Assembly: GCF_001660705.2 (NCBI RefSeq)
Contig: NZ_LYBV02000041.1
Location: forward strand, 21,020 to 85,019
From: Saccharicrinis aurantiacus
GTDB taxonomy: Bacteria > Bacteroidota > Bacteroidia > Bacteroidales > Marinilabiliaceae
DNA length: 64,000 nucleotides
Reading direction: 5' to 3'
Shown here: piece after piece, positions 47,201 to 55,428 of the stretch
Position numbering within the stretch: the stretch's first letter is position 1
How the letters are laid out: every line of letters starts with the position of its first letter
The notes under the pieces: generated by a model
Databases searched by the model: none
Told to the model about the DNA's origin: nothing
What the model saw: only the letters and a program-made list of their open reading frames with translations
Made by a program: the position numbers and the translations under genes

Positions 47201-47869
47201 TTAGACAAAATTAAAGGTTATAAACGTTTTGTATCGTCTGTTAATTCAGAACTAAATAAAGCAAGTATTGTCAACAATATTGTAACTGAACAAAGCACTG
47301 CTTTTGAGAAAGCAATGAATCATGATGTAATTGAAAACTTTGCAGATATCCAAAATGCAGCCCAGACTATTAAAGATGCTTATTATGATTTAATGAGCAA
47401 AAATGCTCAAGTAATGACTGAGGCGCATGATAGCTTGATGCAAAAAGTTCAGAATGCACAAAACGATTTGGCACAAAATTATCCTGCAGAACTCAACCGT
47501 GATTCAAAAAGCAAATTGGATAGTCTGTTAATATACTGTGAAAACAGAATTGTAAGTGGTGTGCACCTTGAGTACCACATTGAATGTCAGGATTCAAAAT
47601 ATTCGCTATCTGACATTCTAAACTACATAGCATTAGCTCCAAATAAGGAATCGGAATTGATGTTAATTAGCGGTAGTTTTATTAAGGAGGCTCCTAAAAA
47701 GACTGAACCGGGAGAGCCAGAAAAACCAAAACAACCTAAAAAAATGCAATTTAATATTGCAAAAAAGGTGATGACAGCAGGAGAATACCGCAACTTATTG
47801 GCGATTCAAATTCAAGCCATGGCAGGAATGCCCGATGATGATGAAGTGGAAGTTAATGTAAACAACTAG
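44255..47869 (+). CDS. brxC: BREX protein BrxC, P-loop ATPase
   Basis: 1204 residues, the normal size for BrxC. The Walker A motif GSGKS is at residues 70-74 within WLSGFYGSGKSYFGKMLGYL, and VFVFDEASE (~248-256) is a Walker B-like strand. The C-terminal third is helical and charged, ending in a Pro/Lys-rich linker. BrxC is an AAA+-related ATPase of the BREX complex, needed both for phage exclusion and for host methylation. Canonical position between brxB and pglX. Confidence 0.93.
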   Translation: MTAIKDILRLDLQEDIKNVIDLEDKSENEIQAEIESYIITDGLGKHLSKFVSQYTSNIKETGVWLSGFYGSGKSYFGKMLGYLVDNPTINGTPARDRFIPRLNGVANQSLIENDIRKLDTVKSKVIFLDIAKQNTDNGLAFTLFSNFLKSLGFRDDRYGYMEYELFIEGKYDFLKEKAKELFEKDWEEIKKSNREIARAMRRVYAAMDYSDAEYEDTQNTYSFAIQNFDSDRFKQELEKYLVKYSDKTIVFVFDEASEAISQGKFKLTDLQAISESLSSISKKVWTIAIAQEKLDDVINNANINKAQLNKVTDRFKTKMHLESTEVDVIIRNRLLLKKENAFNELVTYYQKNEGLVNDATNLKSTFPTKVKDAEQFATYYPFHKYQFDLLQKFLFSSNALVATQIAARGMIITTFDVLRKELRDKGLYEFTTAHDLCTEAQTAPPADLVNKYSIAKSIIDNAELNVNGEKLLKTLHFINSAEIISPTIENITKNYIRYIGSYYELKPLIEKSLGLLVDAKLLLVSNNNYKITSNLEGKLLEEMKDFDVELFIKKRELVTYLKKLTIFRQVSTINDDSVAYNFNILTDLDDEIIPSGNKNLKITAYSLFNINEERQGFVESLKMDTQYSKDLITLIPDNSKFNEIDHLLEEVKRYGYMEDKYSNDDDSNKRQIIRDFSTIKDEKEKDLITLIEAAYTNGSLVYLFDESLLNKDNFKGTVNEVQRKLIKNIYTKRLSSQLSEGIGPKLLSESSDDKLHRFFSGDEFKFFDTKGNFTGDHLKVVEEVTSKFNNKYIDGKSLEDALSIAPWGYAFGTISTVLAVLFRAGRLVVNYNNTEYFSHNDKSAHEVFATSTRFKSARFKSITKTLNASQKNLLVQTLLDLDFEKHTNKKLGWNVSDFEASDAITQLAEHFITSLSTLKNTQADFNKLFSKIWEQKDTLQRYSSKTTEANYIEKAEDFLLGKDEYSKAIKAIVKAEKFIKKNLDKIKGYKRFVSSVNSELNKASIVNNIVTEQSTAFEKAMNHDVIENFADIQNAAQTIKDAYYDLMSKNAQVMTEAHDSLMQKVQNAQNDLAQNYPAELNRDSKSKLDSLLIYCENRIVSGVHLEYHIECQDSKYSLSDILNYIALAPNKESELMLISGSFIKEAPKKTEPGEPEKPKQPKKMQFNIAKKVMTAGEYRNLLAIQIQAMAGMPDDDEVEVNVNN

Positions 47870-47879
47870 AGAAGACACT

Positions 47880-50800
47880 ATGAAGTTAAGCGAACACGTA
47901 GAGCAAATACGCTCACTTATATATAAGGCTTTTAATAACCAATTTGCACGCTTAGGTGTGGGTGCAAATAAGTTAATGGAATTAAATAATTTACCTGAAG
48001 AACTTAGAATCAAGCGCACTAAAATTGAAGTGCTTATTAAAAGTCATAAGAACGAAAAAGGAAATTACGAAGAAGCTCGTGAAAAAGCTTTGGATGAGTT
48101 AACTTTTACTTTGTTTAATAGGTTGGCCGCCATTAAAGTAATGGAATCCTTACAACTATTCCCGCCAATAATAACTAAAGAGTCCGAACACGGAGATCGC
48201 TCTTTTGGCCATAAAGTATGGTTAGAGCAAAATCCTGATATGCGTGATGAGGAGCTAGAGGGTATACGAAAATATCTTGACTATGAATTTAGTAAACTAG
48301 GTGAATCTATTCCACTTTATAGTCCTAATTACCCCTATGCCCTTTTACCATTTACTATTGAACTAAACGAAATTATAGATACCTTTAATTTTGTTGATAT
48401 AGATAAGCAAGTAGAAGACAATATATGGCAAAGCGATGATATTTTAGGTTGGTTATATGAAAGCTACAACAACGTTAAAAAACAAGCCCACAAGGATAGT
48501 AAAGCTAAAACAGAATACCATAAAGTAAGTATACAGAGCCAGGTATATACCCCACGTTGGGTGGTGGAATTCTTGGTACATAATTCGCTGGGGAAAATGT
48601 ACCTAGAAATGTACCCTGATTCGGAGATTAAAGACAACTACAAAATAGCCAATGCTCCACAAAAAAGAGTGCGTGAAATTAAACCTTTGCGCGAAATTAA
48701 ACTAATTGACCCTGCTTCGGGATCGGGTAACTTCTTATTGTATGCTTTTAGCTTCTTTTACGATTTATATACCGACCAAATAGATAATTACGGGGCCGAT
48801 TATGATGAAGATGATATACCGCAACTTATTATTGAAAATAATCTGCATGGGATTGATTTAGACGACCGGGCCATTCAATTGGCACAATTAGGGTTATGGA
48901 TTAAAGCCAAACAAAAACAACGCAACATAGGTAGCTTAAAATTTAATGTAGTTAGCTCAGATTTCACCTTACCTGATTTTGATTTTGCTCTTTCTATTTT
49001 CAGACAAGATATTAAGGATGCCAAACAGATGGAAACTGCCGAGTTAATATGGAAAGACCTTCAAGATGCGCATAAGTTTGGTAGCTTAGTAAAGCTAAAT
49101 GAAAAAATTGATGCTCATATTTCTGCATTAATAGATACTAGTACTCCACTTTTTAGTAAACAAGAGGCTTTATTGAATCAGCAATTTAAAACAACCTTTT
49201 TAGCTAATTTACAGCAGGCATTTATCCGTTTTGCAAACCAACAAGGTAATTCCTTTTTAACCGATAAAACCAAGGATGCCATCACTTTTTTAAAGCTTAT
49301 TACCCAAAAGTACGATGTAGCTACAGCCAACCCACCTTATACCGATAGTGCCGATTTTGGGCCGGATTTAAAAAAATTCATTGAGACCAATTACAAAAAG
49401 CCATATAAATTTAATACTAATCTATATGCGACATTCATAAAAAGATGCTTTGAATTAACCAAATCTAATGGAATGGTTGCAATGATCCATCCATTAACAT
49501 TCATGTTCATCAAAACATTTGAGGATGTTCGAAAATTTCTCTTAATGGAAGGAGTAATAAACATTTTTGTACATCATGGTCCAGATGCTACAAATATTTT
49601 CGATGGCTCATTTGCTTCTGCTCCAGCATACTATATTATTGAAAAGAAAAAAAGAATTAACGATAAAAGCTTATTCATATCAGTCGATAAATATACAAGA
49701 ACCACTCAAGAAAAATATAAAAAAGACATTGTTATATCAGCCTTAGAAGATTATATAAATAATGAGGATAACGTTCATAACTTTTCAATTTTACAGTCTG
49801 AATTAAAACTCATTAAATCATGGCCGTTTGTTTACTGGATTTCTGATAAAATCAGAGAGAAGTTTTCAAATGATTTGCTAGAGGATGTATTTTGCCCTAA
49901 AGCAGGTTTACAGACAGCAAATAATAATCGCTTTTTAAGATACTGGTGGGAAGTTTGTGAAAATAAAAGAGACTATTTGATTCAATCGAAATGGGTCACT
50001 TATTCTAAAGGAGGCCCCTTTAATAGGTGGTATGGTAATTTATGGTTAACGGTAAACTGGGAGGGTAGTGGAGATGAGATAAAGAATTTTACTGATGACA
50101 AAGGTAAAGTTAGGTCGCGTCCTCAAAATGAATCTTACTATTTAAAGGAGGGTATCACATTCTCAACATTAGGGAGCAAGGTGTCATTTAGAGAGTTACC
50201 AGAGGGGAATATGTTTGATATGGGTGGTTCTTCTCTTTTTGCTATAAGTGAATACAAAAATGTGATGTATTGTTTAGGATATGTAAACTCAAAGATGGCT
50301 GGTTATTTATCTTACTGTTTAAATCCGACGGTAAATACACAAATTGGTGACATACAAAGAATACCGTTTGTATATTCGACAAGCAATATTGAAGATGTTA
50401 TTACAAGCCTTTCGGTATCTAATGTGGAAATAAAAAAGTGGTTAACTAAATATTCCATATTTGAACTAAATTGGGAAGAGTCAAAATTGATGATTGAGTC
50501 AAATATTAAAGGTTTTTTAGAGATTGAGAATCATCTTTTAAGTCAGGTGTATATCAATGAAGCTATTATTAATGAAAAAGTATTTGAGGTTTTTGAGTTG
50601 ACCAAAAATGACAAAGAGATGGTACTGGCTAAAGAGGGTGTAAGTATTGGAGTCTTGCCAGTGAGTAAAGTTGCAAAAGAAGCTTACCTGGCAAATGAAG
50701 TGACAGATTTTTCACTAGATAATATTCGAGATTACATACAAAATCTACCTGAGCAAGAATTTGAAACAACTATAAGAGAAGCTATTGAAAACGAATTTCC

Positions 50801-51569
50801 ACAACTATACCAAAGTAATAACGATTTAGAGGAATTTTGTATTCGTCATCAGGTAAATCCTATTAATGTTTGGTATTGGTTTAAGGAGAGTAATGTTATT
50901 CCTAAACAGCGTATGAACGATTTGGCCATGGAATTTTTGGCTGATATGTTGCGTGAAATTTTAATAGAAGACGAAGATGGAATTATTCCACTTGTACCCA
51001 ATGCCGGTGAAAAAATATTACTCGACAGAATTGAGGAGAAGTTTATTGAAAAAGGATTTTCTATGGCACAGTACTCATCATTTGATAGTGTGCTTGGAAG
51101 GGAACTTAATGAATACATAAACAACCATTTCTTCAAGAATTTCAGCGACCACCTTAACCTGTTTATGTACTTGCCTAAAACACCATTTATTTGGCACTTA
51201 ACCAGTGGCCCGGAGCAAGGTTTCGATTGTTACATCATAATTTACAAATGGAGTAAAGACAGATTGCTAAGTATTCGCTCCAAATATGTAGAGCAGCGTG
51301 AACGCTCATTAGAGAATCGCCAAAGCGATTTAAGGGGCAAAGAAAACCTTTCGGCAGCAGAACAAACCGAGCTAGATAAAATATACAAACAGCTTAAAGA
51401 AATAGAAAGCTTTAAACTAAAAATAGATGAGCTTTTGGCAGAGGGCTACAATCCTATTCTAGATGATGGTGTAGGTAAAAACATAGCTCCGTTGCAAAAG
51501 AAAAAAATGATAGCCTACGATGTACTTAACGCAGGCCAGTTAAAGAAATACTTAAATGCAGATTGGTAG
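47880..51569 (+). CDS. pglX: BREX adenine-specific DNA methyltransferase PglX
   Basis: 1229 residues. The SAM-binding motif I DPASGSGNF starts at D277, and the amino-methyltransferase motif IV is NPPY at 484-487, the set for N6-adenine methylation. A Target-recognition-like region follows (~residues 640-860), then a C-terminal helical domain (coiled coil ~1140-1190). PglX marks self DNA at a non-palindromic site so that the BREX complex spares it. No homopolymer tract that would suggest phase variation was noticed. The usual next gene, pglZ, is displaced by ~3.9 kb of extra genes. Confidence 0.95.
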   Translation: MKLSEHVEQIRSLIYKAFNNQFARLGVGANKLMELNNLPEELRIKRTKIEVLIKSHKNEKGNYEEAREKALDELTFTLFNRLAAIKVMESLQLFPPIITKESEHGDRSFGHKVWLEQNPDMRDEELEGIRKYLDYEFSKLGESIPLYSPNYPYALLPFTIELNEIIDTFNFVDIDKQVEDNIWQSDDILGWLYESYNNVKKQAHKDSKAKTEYHKVSIQSQVYTPRWVVEFLVHNSLGKMYLEMYPDSEIKDNYKIANAPQKRVREIKPLREIKLIDPASGSGNFLLYAFSFFYDLYTDQIDNYGADYDEDDIPQLIIENNLHGIDLDDRAIQLAQLGLWIKAKQKQRNIGSLKFNVVSSDFTLPDFDFALSIFRQDIKDAKQMETAELIWKDLQDAHKFGSLVKLNEKIDAHISALIDTSTPLFSKQEALLNQQFKTTFLANLQQAFIRFANQQGNSFLTDKTKDAITFLKLITQKYDVATANPPYTDSADFGPDLKKFIETNYKKPYKFNTNLYATFIKRCFELTKSNGMVAMIHPLTFMFIKTFEDVRKFLLMEGVINIFVHHGPDATNIFDGSFASAPAYYIIEKKKRINDKSLFISVDKYTRTTQEKYKKDIVISALEDYINNEDNVHNFSILQSELKLIKSWPFVYWISDKIREKFSNDLLEDVFCPKAGLQTANNNRFLRYWWEVCENKRDYLIQSKWVTYSKGGPFNRWYGNLWLTVNWEGSGDEIKNFTDDKGKVRSRPQNESYYLKEGITFSTLGSKVSFRELPEGNMFDMGGSSLFAISEYKNVMYCLGYVNSKMAGYLSYCLNPTVNTQIGDIQRIPFVYSTSNIEDVITSLSVSNVEIKKWLTKYSIFELNWEESKLMIESNIKGFLEIENHLLSQVYINEAIINEKVFEVFELTKNDKEMVLAKEGVSIGVLPVSKVAKEAYLANEVTDFSLDNIRDYIQNLPEQEFETTIREAIENEFPQLYQSNNDLEEFCIRHQVNPINVWYWFKESNVIPKQRMNDLAMEFLADMLREILIEDEDGIIPLVPNAGEKILLDRIEEKFIEKGFSMAQYSSFDSVLGRELNEYINNHFFKNFSDHLNLFMYLPKTPFIWHLTSGPEQGFDCYIIIYKWSKDRLLSIRSKYVEQRERSLENRQSDLRGKENLSAAEQTELDKIYKQLKEIESFKLKIDELLAEGYNPILDDGVGKNIAPLQKKKMIAYDVLNAGQLKKYLNADW

Positions 51570-51867
51570 GTTTTAAAGTACTTGATGATTAGTACTTGGT
51601 AATTGGGGTTTAGTTGTTGGTGATTGAGATAATGTTGTTAGTAAGTAAGAAGTAGGTGTTGATAAATATATTATTAGGCTATAGCCTAATAATGATGTGA
51701 TATAAGGTTATAGCCTTATATTTGAAGATAGAAATAAAGATGATTTAGGTGGTAGAAAAGATGCTAAGGTTAGCAAAGGTAGAGATAAGGCTACAGCCTA
51801 ATAATAAGCTACTATAAGGCTACAGCCTAATGATGCTAAAAGTGATAATGAATTAAACAATGAAGAT
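51570..51867. repeat. Cluster of four AGGCTAYAGCCT-type palindromes between pglX and satD
   Basis: A perfect 24-bp palindrome lies at 51670-51693 (half-site ATTATTAGGCTA). A second, with one G-T pair, is at 51701-51720 (TATAAGGTTA half). Two near-palindromes TAAGGCTACAGCCTAA lie at ~51786-51801 and ~51815-51830. The rest of the gap is repetitive AT-rich DNA with no gene. Confidence 0.6.
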
Positions 51868-52524
51868 ATGAATGCTGTAATTACTGCTGATGTGATTGAT
51901 TCAACTAAACTTTCGAGGGAGGGAGAAGATTTGGTAATAAAAACCATTTATGATACTTTCAGTAAAGACTCAACCATTAGAACCAATGTTGATGAAAGCT
52001 ATTTCTTAATTACAAGAGGAGATTCCATACAGCTTGAATTAGATGATGCTTCAAAGGCTCTTACAACAGCCCTATTATTGAAAACAGCCCTTAATAAAAT
52101 AACTTTATTAAGTAATAGAAAACCATCCATAGATGTAAGAATTGCTATTGGCCTAGGAGAGATTACAGGAAAGAGGAACAATGTGAATGAATCTACTGGA
52201 GGAGCTTATACAAATTCAGGACGTACCCTGGATTCAATGAAAAAATATAAGCGTAAATTTGCAGTAAAGACAGATAATACTAACCTGGATACCGAATTGG
52301 AAACCGAGTTTAAATTATTGGAGGTAATCATGTCAGGCTGGGTAGTTACTTCTGCTGAGGTTTTATATTGGACTTTAATTGGTTTAAATGAAAATGAAAT
52401 CAGCGAGAAAATTGGCATAACGCAGTCAGCCATTAATCAAAGAAAAAAAACAGCTGGTTGGAGCGGTATTGAGGCTCTTTTAAATCGTTTCGAGGTGTTG
52501 GTAAGTAAGGAGGTCGCTTTATGA
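51868..52524 (+). CDS. SatD-family protein: class III cyclase-like domain plus HTH
   Basis: 218 residues. Residues 1-135 show the class III nucleotide-cyclase pattern: ITADVIDSTKL (Asp8 at the first metal-Asp position), RGDSIQLEL (Asp52 at the second), DVRIAIGLGEITG, and AYTNSGRTLD (Arg119 at the transition-state Arg position; the usual Asn four residues before it is Thr). A C-terminal HTH follows (ENEISEKIGITQSAINQRKK, ~175-194). This is the SatD family, named after a streptococcal acid-tolerance gene; its biochemistry is not established. It overlaps the DUF3307 gene by ATGA, so the two are translationally coupled. The cyclase reading is my motif comparison; activity is unproven. Confidence 0.75.
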   Translation: MNAVITADVIDSTKLSREGEDLVIKTIYDTFSKDSTIRTNVDESYFLITRGDSIQLELDDASKALTTALLLKTALNKITLLSNRKPSIDVRIAIGLGEITGKRNNVNESTGGAYTNSGRTLDSMKKYKRKFAVKTDNTNLDTELETEFKLLEVIMSGWVVTSAEVLYWTLIGLNENEISEKIGITQSAINQRKKTAGWSGIEALLNRFEVLVSKEVAL

Positions 52525-53317
52525 ATATTGTAATTCTAATACAATTATTACTAGCTCATATATTGGTTGATTTTGTTTTCCAAACAGATAGCTGGGTAGA
52601 AAAAAAGAATAACGGAGGCATAAAGTCCTTTGCTTTTTGGTCCCATGTACTGCTTACAGGTTTATTAACGTACCTATTTCTTCAACAATGGAACAATTGG
52701 TGGGTACCATTAATCATTATTGTAAGCCATGCAGGTGCCGATTATTGGAAAGTTGAGCAGGAGAAAAAATTGAAGCGAGACAATAATTTAGTTGAAAATG
52801 ATTCATCACTTAATGATCAGCAGAAAAAAGAAAGGCTAAAATCAGGAACACTCAACTTCTTTATCGACCAGACAATACATATAGCTGTATTAATTGTATT
52901 ATGGCTTGTTATGGAGAACGGTTTCAATAAATTACAGCCTTTTTTACAGCATATACTTACCGATAAGAAAATGGTTTCTATGCTAACGTCATTTATTGTA
53001 GTTACATGGCCTGTAGGTATTGTTATCGGCAAAATAACAGAACCGTTCCGAAAAGAGTTTAACACAGATGATAGCTTAAGTAGAGCAGGTCAATATATAG
53101 GCTCATTTGAAAGGATTTTAGTACTTGTCTTTATACTTATAGGACAGTATGCTGCAATTGGTTTTTAATTGCTAGTAAATCTATTCTACGTATAACTAAA
53201 GACACAGATGGCGAAGGTCGAAAAAAAACAGAATATGTACTAATTGGCACCCTAATTAGTTTTACTATGGCAATTGTAGTTGGATTATTGGTTAAGCAAA
53301 TAATTAAAGTCCCTTAA
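52521..53317 (+). pseudogene. DUF3307-family membrane protein, frame broken at a T5 run
   Basis: Frame 1 (52521-53168) encodes 215 residues with five or so membrane helices and His/Asp residues in them (LLAHILVDFVFQ, IIIVSHAGADYW, FFIDQTIHIAVLI, then YIGSFERILVLVFILIGQY). This is DUF3307. It ends at TAA inside GGTTTTTAATT. The +2 frame continues directly with LIASKSILRITKDTDGEG and a further helix (IGTLISFTMAIVVGLLV) to a stop at 53315-53317. One more T (T5 to T6) would join them into a ~266-residue protein, the length and ending I expect for DUF3307. So either frameshifted, phase-variable, or a sequencing error; the 215-residue form may still be made. Confidence 0.7.
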
Positions 53318-53337
53318 TAGAAATAGTTTAATAGAAT

Positions 53338-55428
53338 ATGGATTTAAAATCGATACACGAAATATTCACTAATAGAATTCTAAGGATACCTTCATATCAA
53401 AGAGGTTATTCCTGGGCTAACAATAAGAAGGTTAAGCCTGATTCTAGTGAGCCACTAAAAAATGTAAAGGGCCAATTGAAAGATTTGTGGGATGATTTAT
53501 TAAATATATCTAACGGTGGTTGGCATTATACAGGTCTTTTAACCTTGGTTGAAGTAAAAGATAAAGACTATAACTGGTTGCCTAATTATAAGCAGTTTGC
53601 CATTGTTGATGGACAACAAAGAATAACTAGCATATTGATATTGCTTTCTGTGATTATTAAGGAAGCTAAAAAGCAAAATATTACATTGGGAATTAGAGAA
53701 GGCGACGTTGAAATTCAATACCTGTATATAAACAAGGGAGTAAATGCTTATATTTTTGGCTATGACAAAGATAACCCAAGTGATAAGTTTTTTAGAAAGC
53801 ACATTTTAAACTTAGATGAAGTAGAAGACGATAGTGAAGAAAGCATCTATACGGAGAACTTATTGAAAGCCAAAAAATTCTTTAAGGCAATGGTTGCTCT
53901 TTACCTGAAAGATAATAGTCACACCATAGAACTGTTATTTGCAAAGGTAACTACCCAACTAAAGCTAAATGAATATGTTTTACCCGAAGAATTAGATGAG
54001 TATGTTGTTTTCGAAACAATGAATAATAGAGGTAAGCCATTATCTCAACTTGAGAAATTAAAGAATCGTTTGCTTTACCTAAATGATAAATTCGAATTAG
54101 GTAATGATACCAGCCAAGAGGAAATATTAATTCATGCTGCGAAAAAAGAACAATTAAGTGAATCTATAAATAAGGCATGGATTACAATTTATAAATCCTT
54201 AGGTCAAAACAAGAATCATCCCTTAGATGATGAAGATTTTATTAAAAACCATTGGATTGTATATTTCAACAAATATAGCAGAGATGAAGCCAATGTTTAC
54301 GCAAATTTCCTTTTTGACCAATATTTTACCTTACAAAAAGTGTATGACAAAAAGCTTACGATAGAAAAGGTTGAAGAGTACATTAAATCACTTCAAACCT
54401 GTTCTGTTTGGTGGAATCAACTACATAATCCACAGTATTTTGAAAAAGAAAACAATCCAATAAAGCAAACTATATTAGGTATTCATCAAGTTGGACTTAA
54501 AGCGTCATTCAAGCCTATTTTACTTGCTATTTTAGTGCGAAAAGATAGAAATGATTTTAAAAATGCCATTAAAGCACTAGAGAAATACAGCTTCAAGCTA
54601 TTTGATTTATCAAACAAGAGAGGAAATACAGGTGACAGTAAAATATATAGTTTAGCACATCAGGTTTATGTGAACAATAAAAACGCTATTGATACAAAAG
54701 CTGATATAACATTATACACCTCTTGGTATTATCGTTTCCATTTGTTTGTAAATCAAAGCTACGAAATGTTTGAACTAGGTAACAATAGTGGTTTTTACAA
54801 ATGGTCAGGTCGCTTCTACCTTCTATACATGTACGACCAATACTTACGCAAACAAAATAGAACCTCCAGTCAAGGGAGTGCTATTTTATGGCAGGATTTC
54901 ATAAAAAATGATAGTATAGAACATATCTACCCACAAAGTGCAACTGTTAGCATTGAGGAGTATGCCAATAAAAAAGAGAAATCTGTTGAAGAAGTAAGAA
55001 GTGCTTACGAAAAAAATCAGAACGATTGGAGTAACTTCTCATCTTATACTCCATTAGAAAGAAAGAAACTTGCTAATAGTTTAGGTAATTTATTAGCCAT
55101 CTCACAAAGTGATAACTCTTCATTACAAAACGATAAGTTCCTATTCAAAGTTGACCAGAGCAATAAAGGTGATGGATATAAAAATAGAGGCTATAAATAT
55201 GATTCTATGAGTGCGATGCTTGTGGCTAATAATACTGAATGGTCTCCTGAAAAGGTGCTAAAAAGAGGCCTCGATATACTACAATTCATGTGTAGTTATA
55301 TCGGAGAAGATTTTAATGCTCTAGATGAAATAACGAAGTTAAAGGTGCTAGGACTAGAGTTTATGTATAAAGCGGAAGTTGTGGAGAATAAGGTAATTGA
55401 AGAACAACCTAATAACGAATTAGCATGA
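53338..55428 (+). CDS. DUF262-DUF1524 protein, GmrSD/BrxU-like nuclease
   Basis: 696 residues. The N-terminal DUF262 domain has IPSYQRGYSWAN and the nucleotide-binding DGQQR motif at 91-95. The C-terminal DUF1524 HNH-type nuclease has EHIYPQ with the catalytic His at 529, then NSLGNLLAIS and the Asn/Lys-containing NSSLQNDKF. Fused GmrSD enzymes are NTP-stimulated nucleases that cut modified (e.g. glucosylated hydroxymethylcytosine) phage DNA, and BrxU is one that complements BREX. Its stop overlaps the pglZ start by ATGA, so it is fully built into the BREX operon. Confidence 0.88.
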   Translation: MDLKSIHEIFTNRILRIPSYQRGYSWANNKKVKPDSSEPLKNVKGQLKDLWDDLLNISNGGWHYTGLLTLVEVKDKDYNWLPNYKQFAIVDGQQRITSILILLSVIIKEAKKQNITLGIREGDVEIQYLYINKGVNAYIFGYDKDNPSDKFFRKHILNLDEVEDDSEESIYTENLLKAKKFFKAMVALYLKDNSHTIELLFAKVTTQLKLNEYVLPEELDEYVVFETMNNRGKPLSQLEKLKNRLLYLNDKFELGNDTSQEEILIHAAKKEQLSESINKAWITIYKSLGQNKNHPLDDEDFIKNHWIVYFNKYSRDEANVYANFLFDQYFTLQKVYDKKLTIEKVEEYIKSLQTCSVWWNQLHNPQYFEKENNPIKQTILGIHQVGLKASFKPILLAILVRKDRNDFKNAIKALEKYSFKLFDLSNKRGNTGDSKIYSLAHQVYVNNKNAIDTKADITLYTSWYYRFHLFVNQSYEMFELGNNSGFYKWSGRFYLLYMYDQYLRKQNRTSSQGSAILWQDFIKNDSIEHIYPQSATVSIEEYANKKEKSVEEVRSAYEKNQNDWSNFSSYTPLERKKLANSLGNLLAISQSDNSSLQNDKFLFKVDQSNKGDGYKNRGYKYDSMSAMLVANNTEWSPEKVLKRGLDILQFMCSYIGEDFNALDEITKLKVLGLEFMYKAEVVENKVIEEQPNNELA

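Noticed and set aside
47880..51569. Phase-variable methyltransferase
   Set aside because: No long homopolymer or tandem repeat tract and no inverted-repeat-flanked alternative target-recognition segment was seen.
51670..51830. CRISPR-like array
   Set aside because: Four repeats are palindromic, unevenly spaced and differ from one another; there are no regular spacers and no cas genes.
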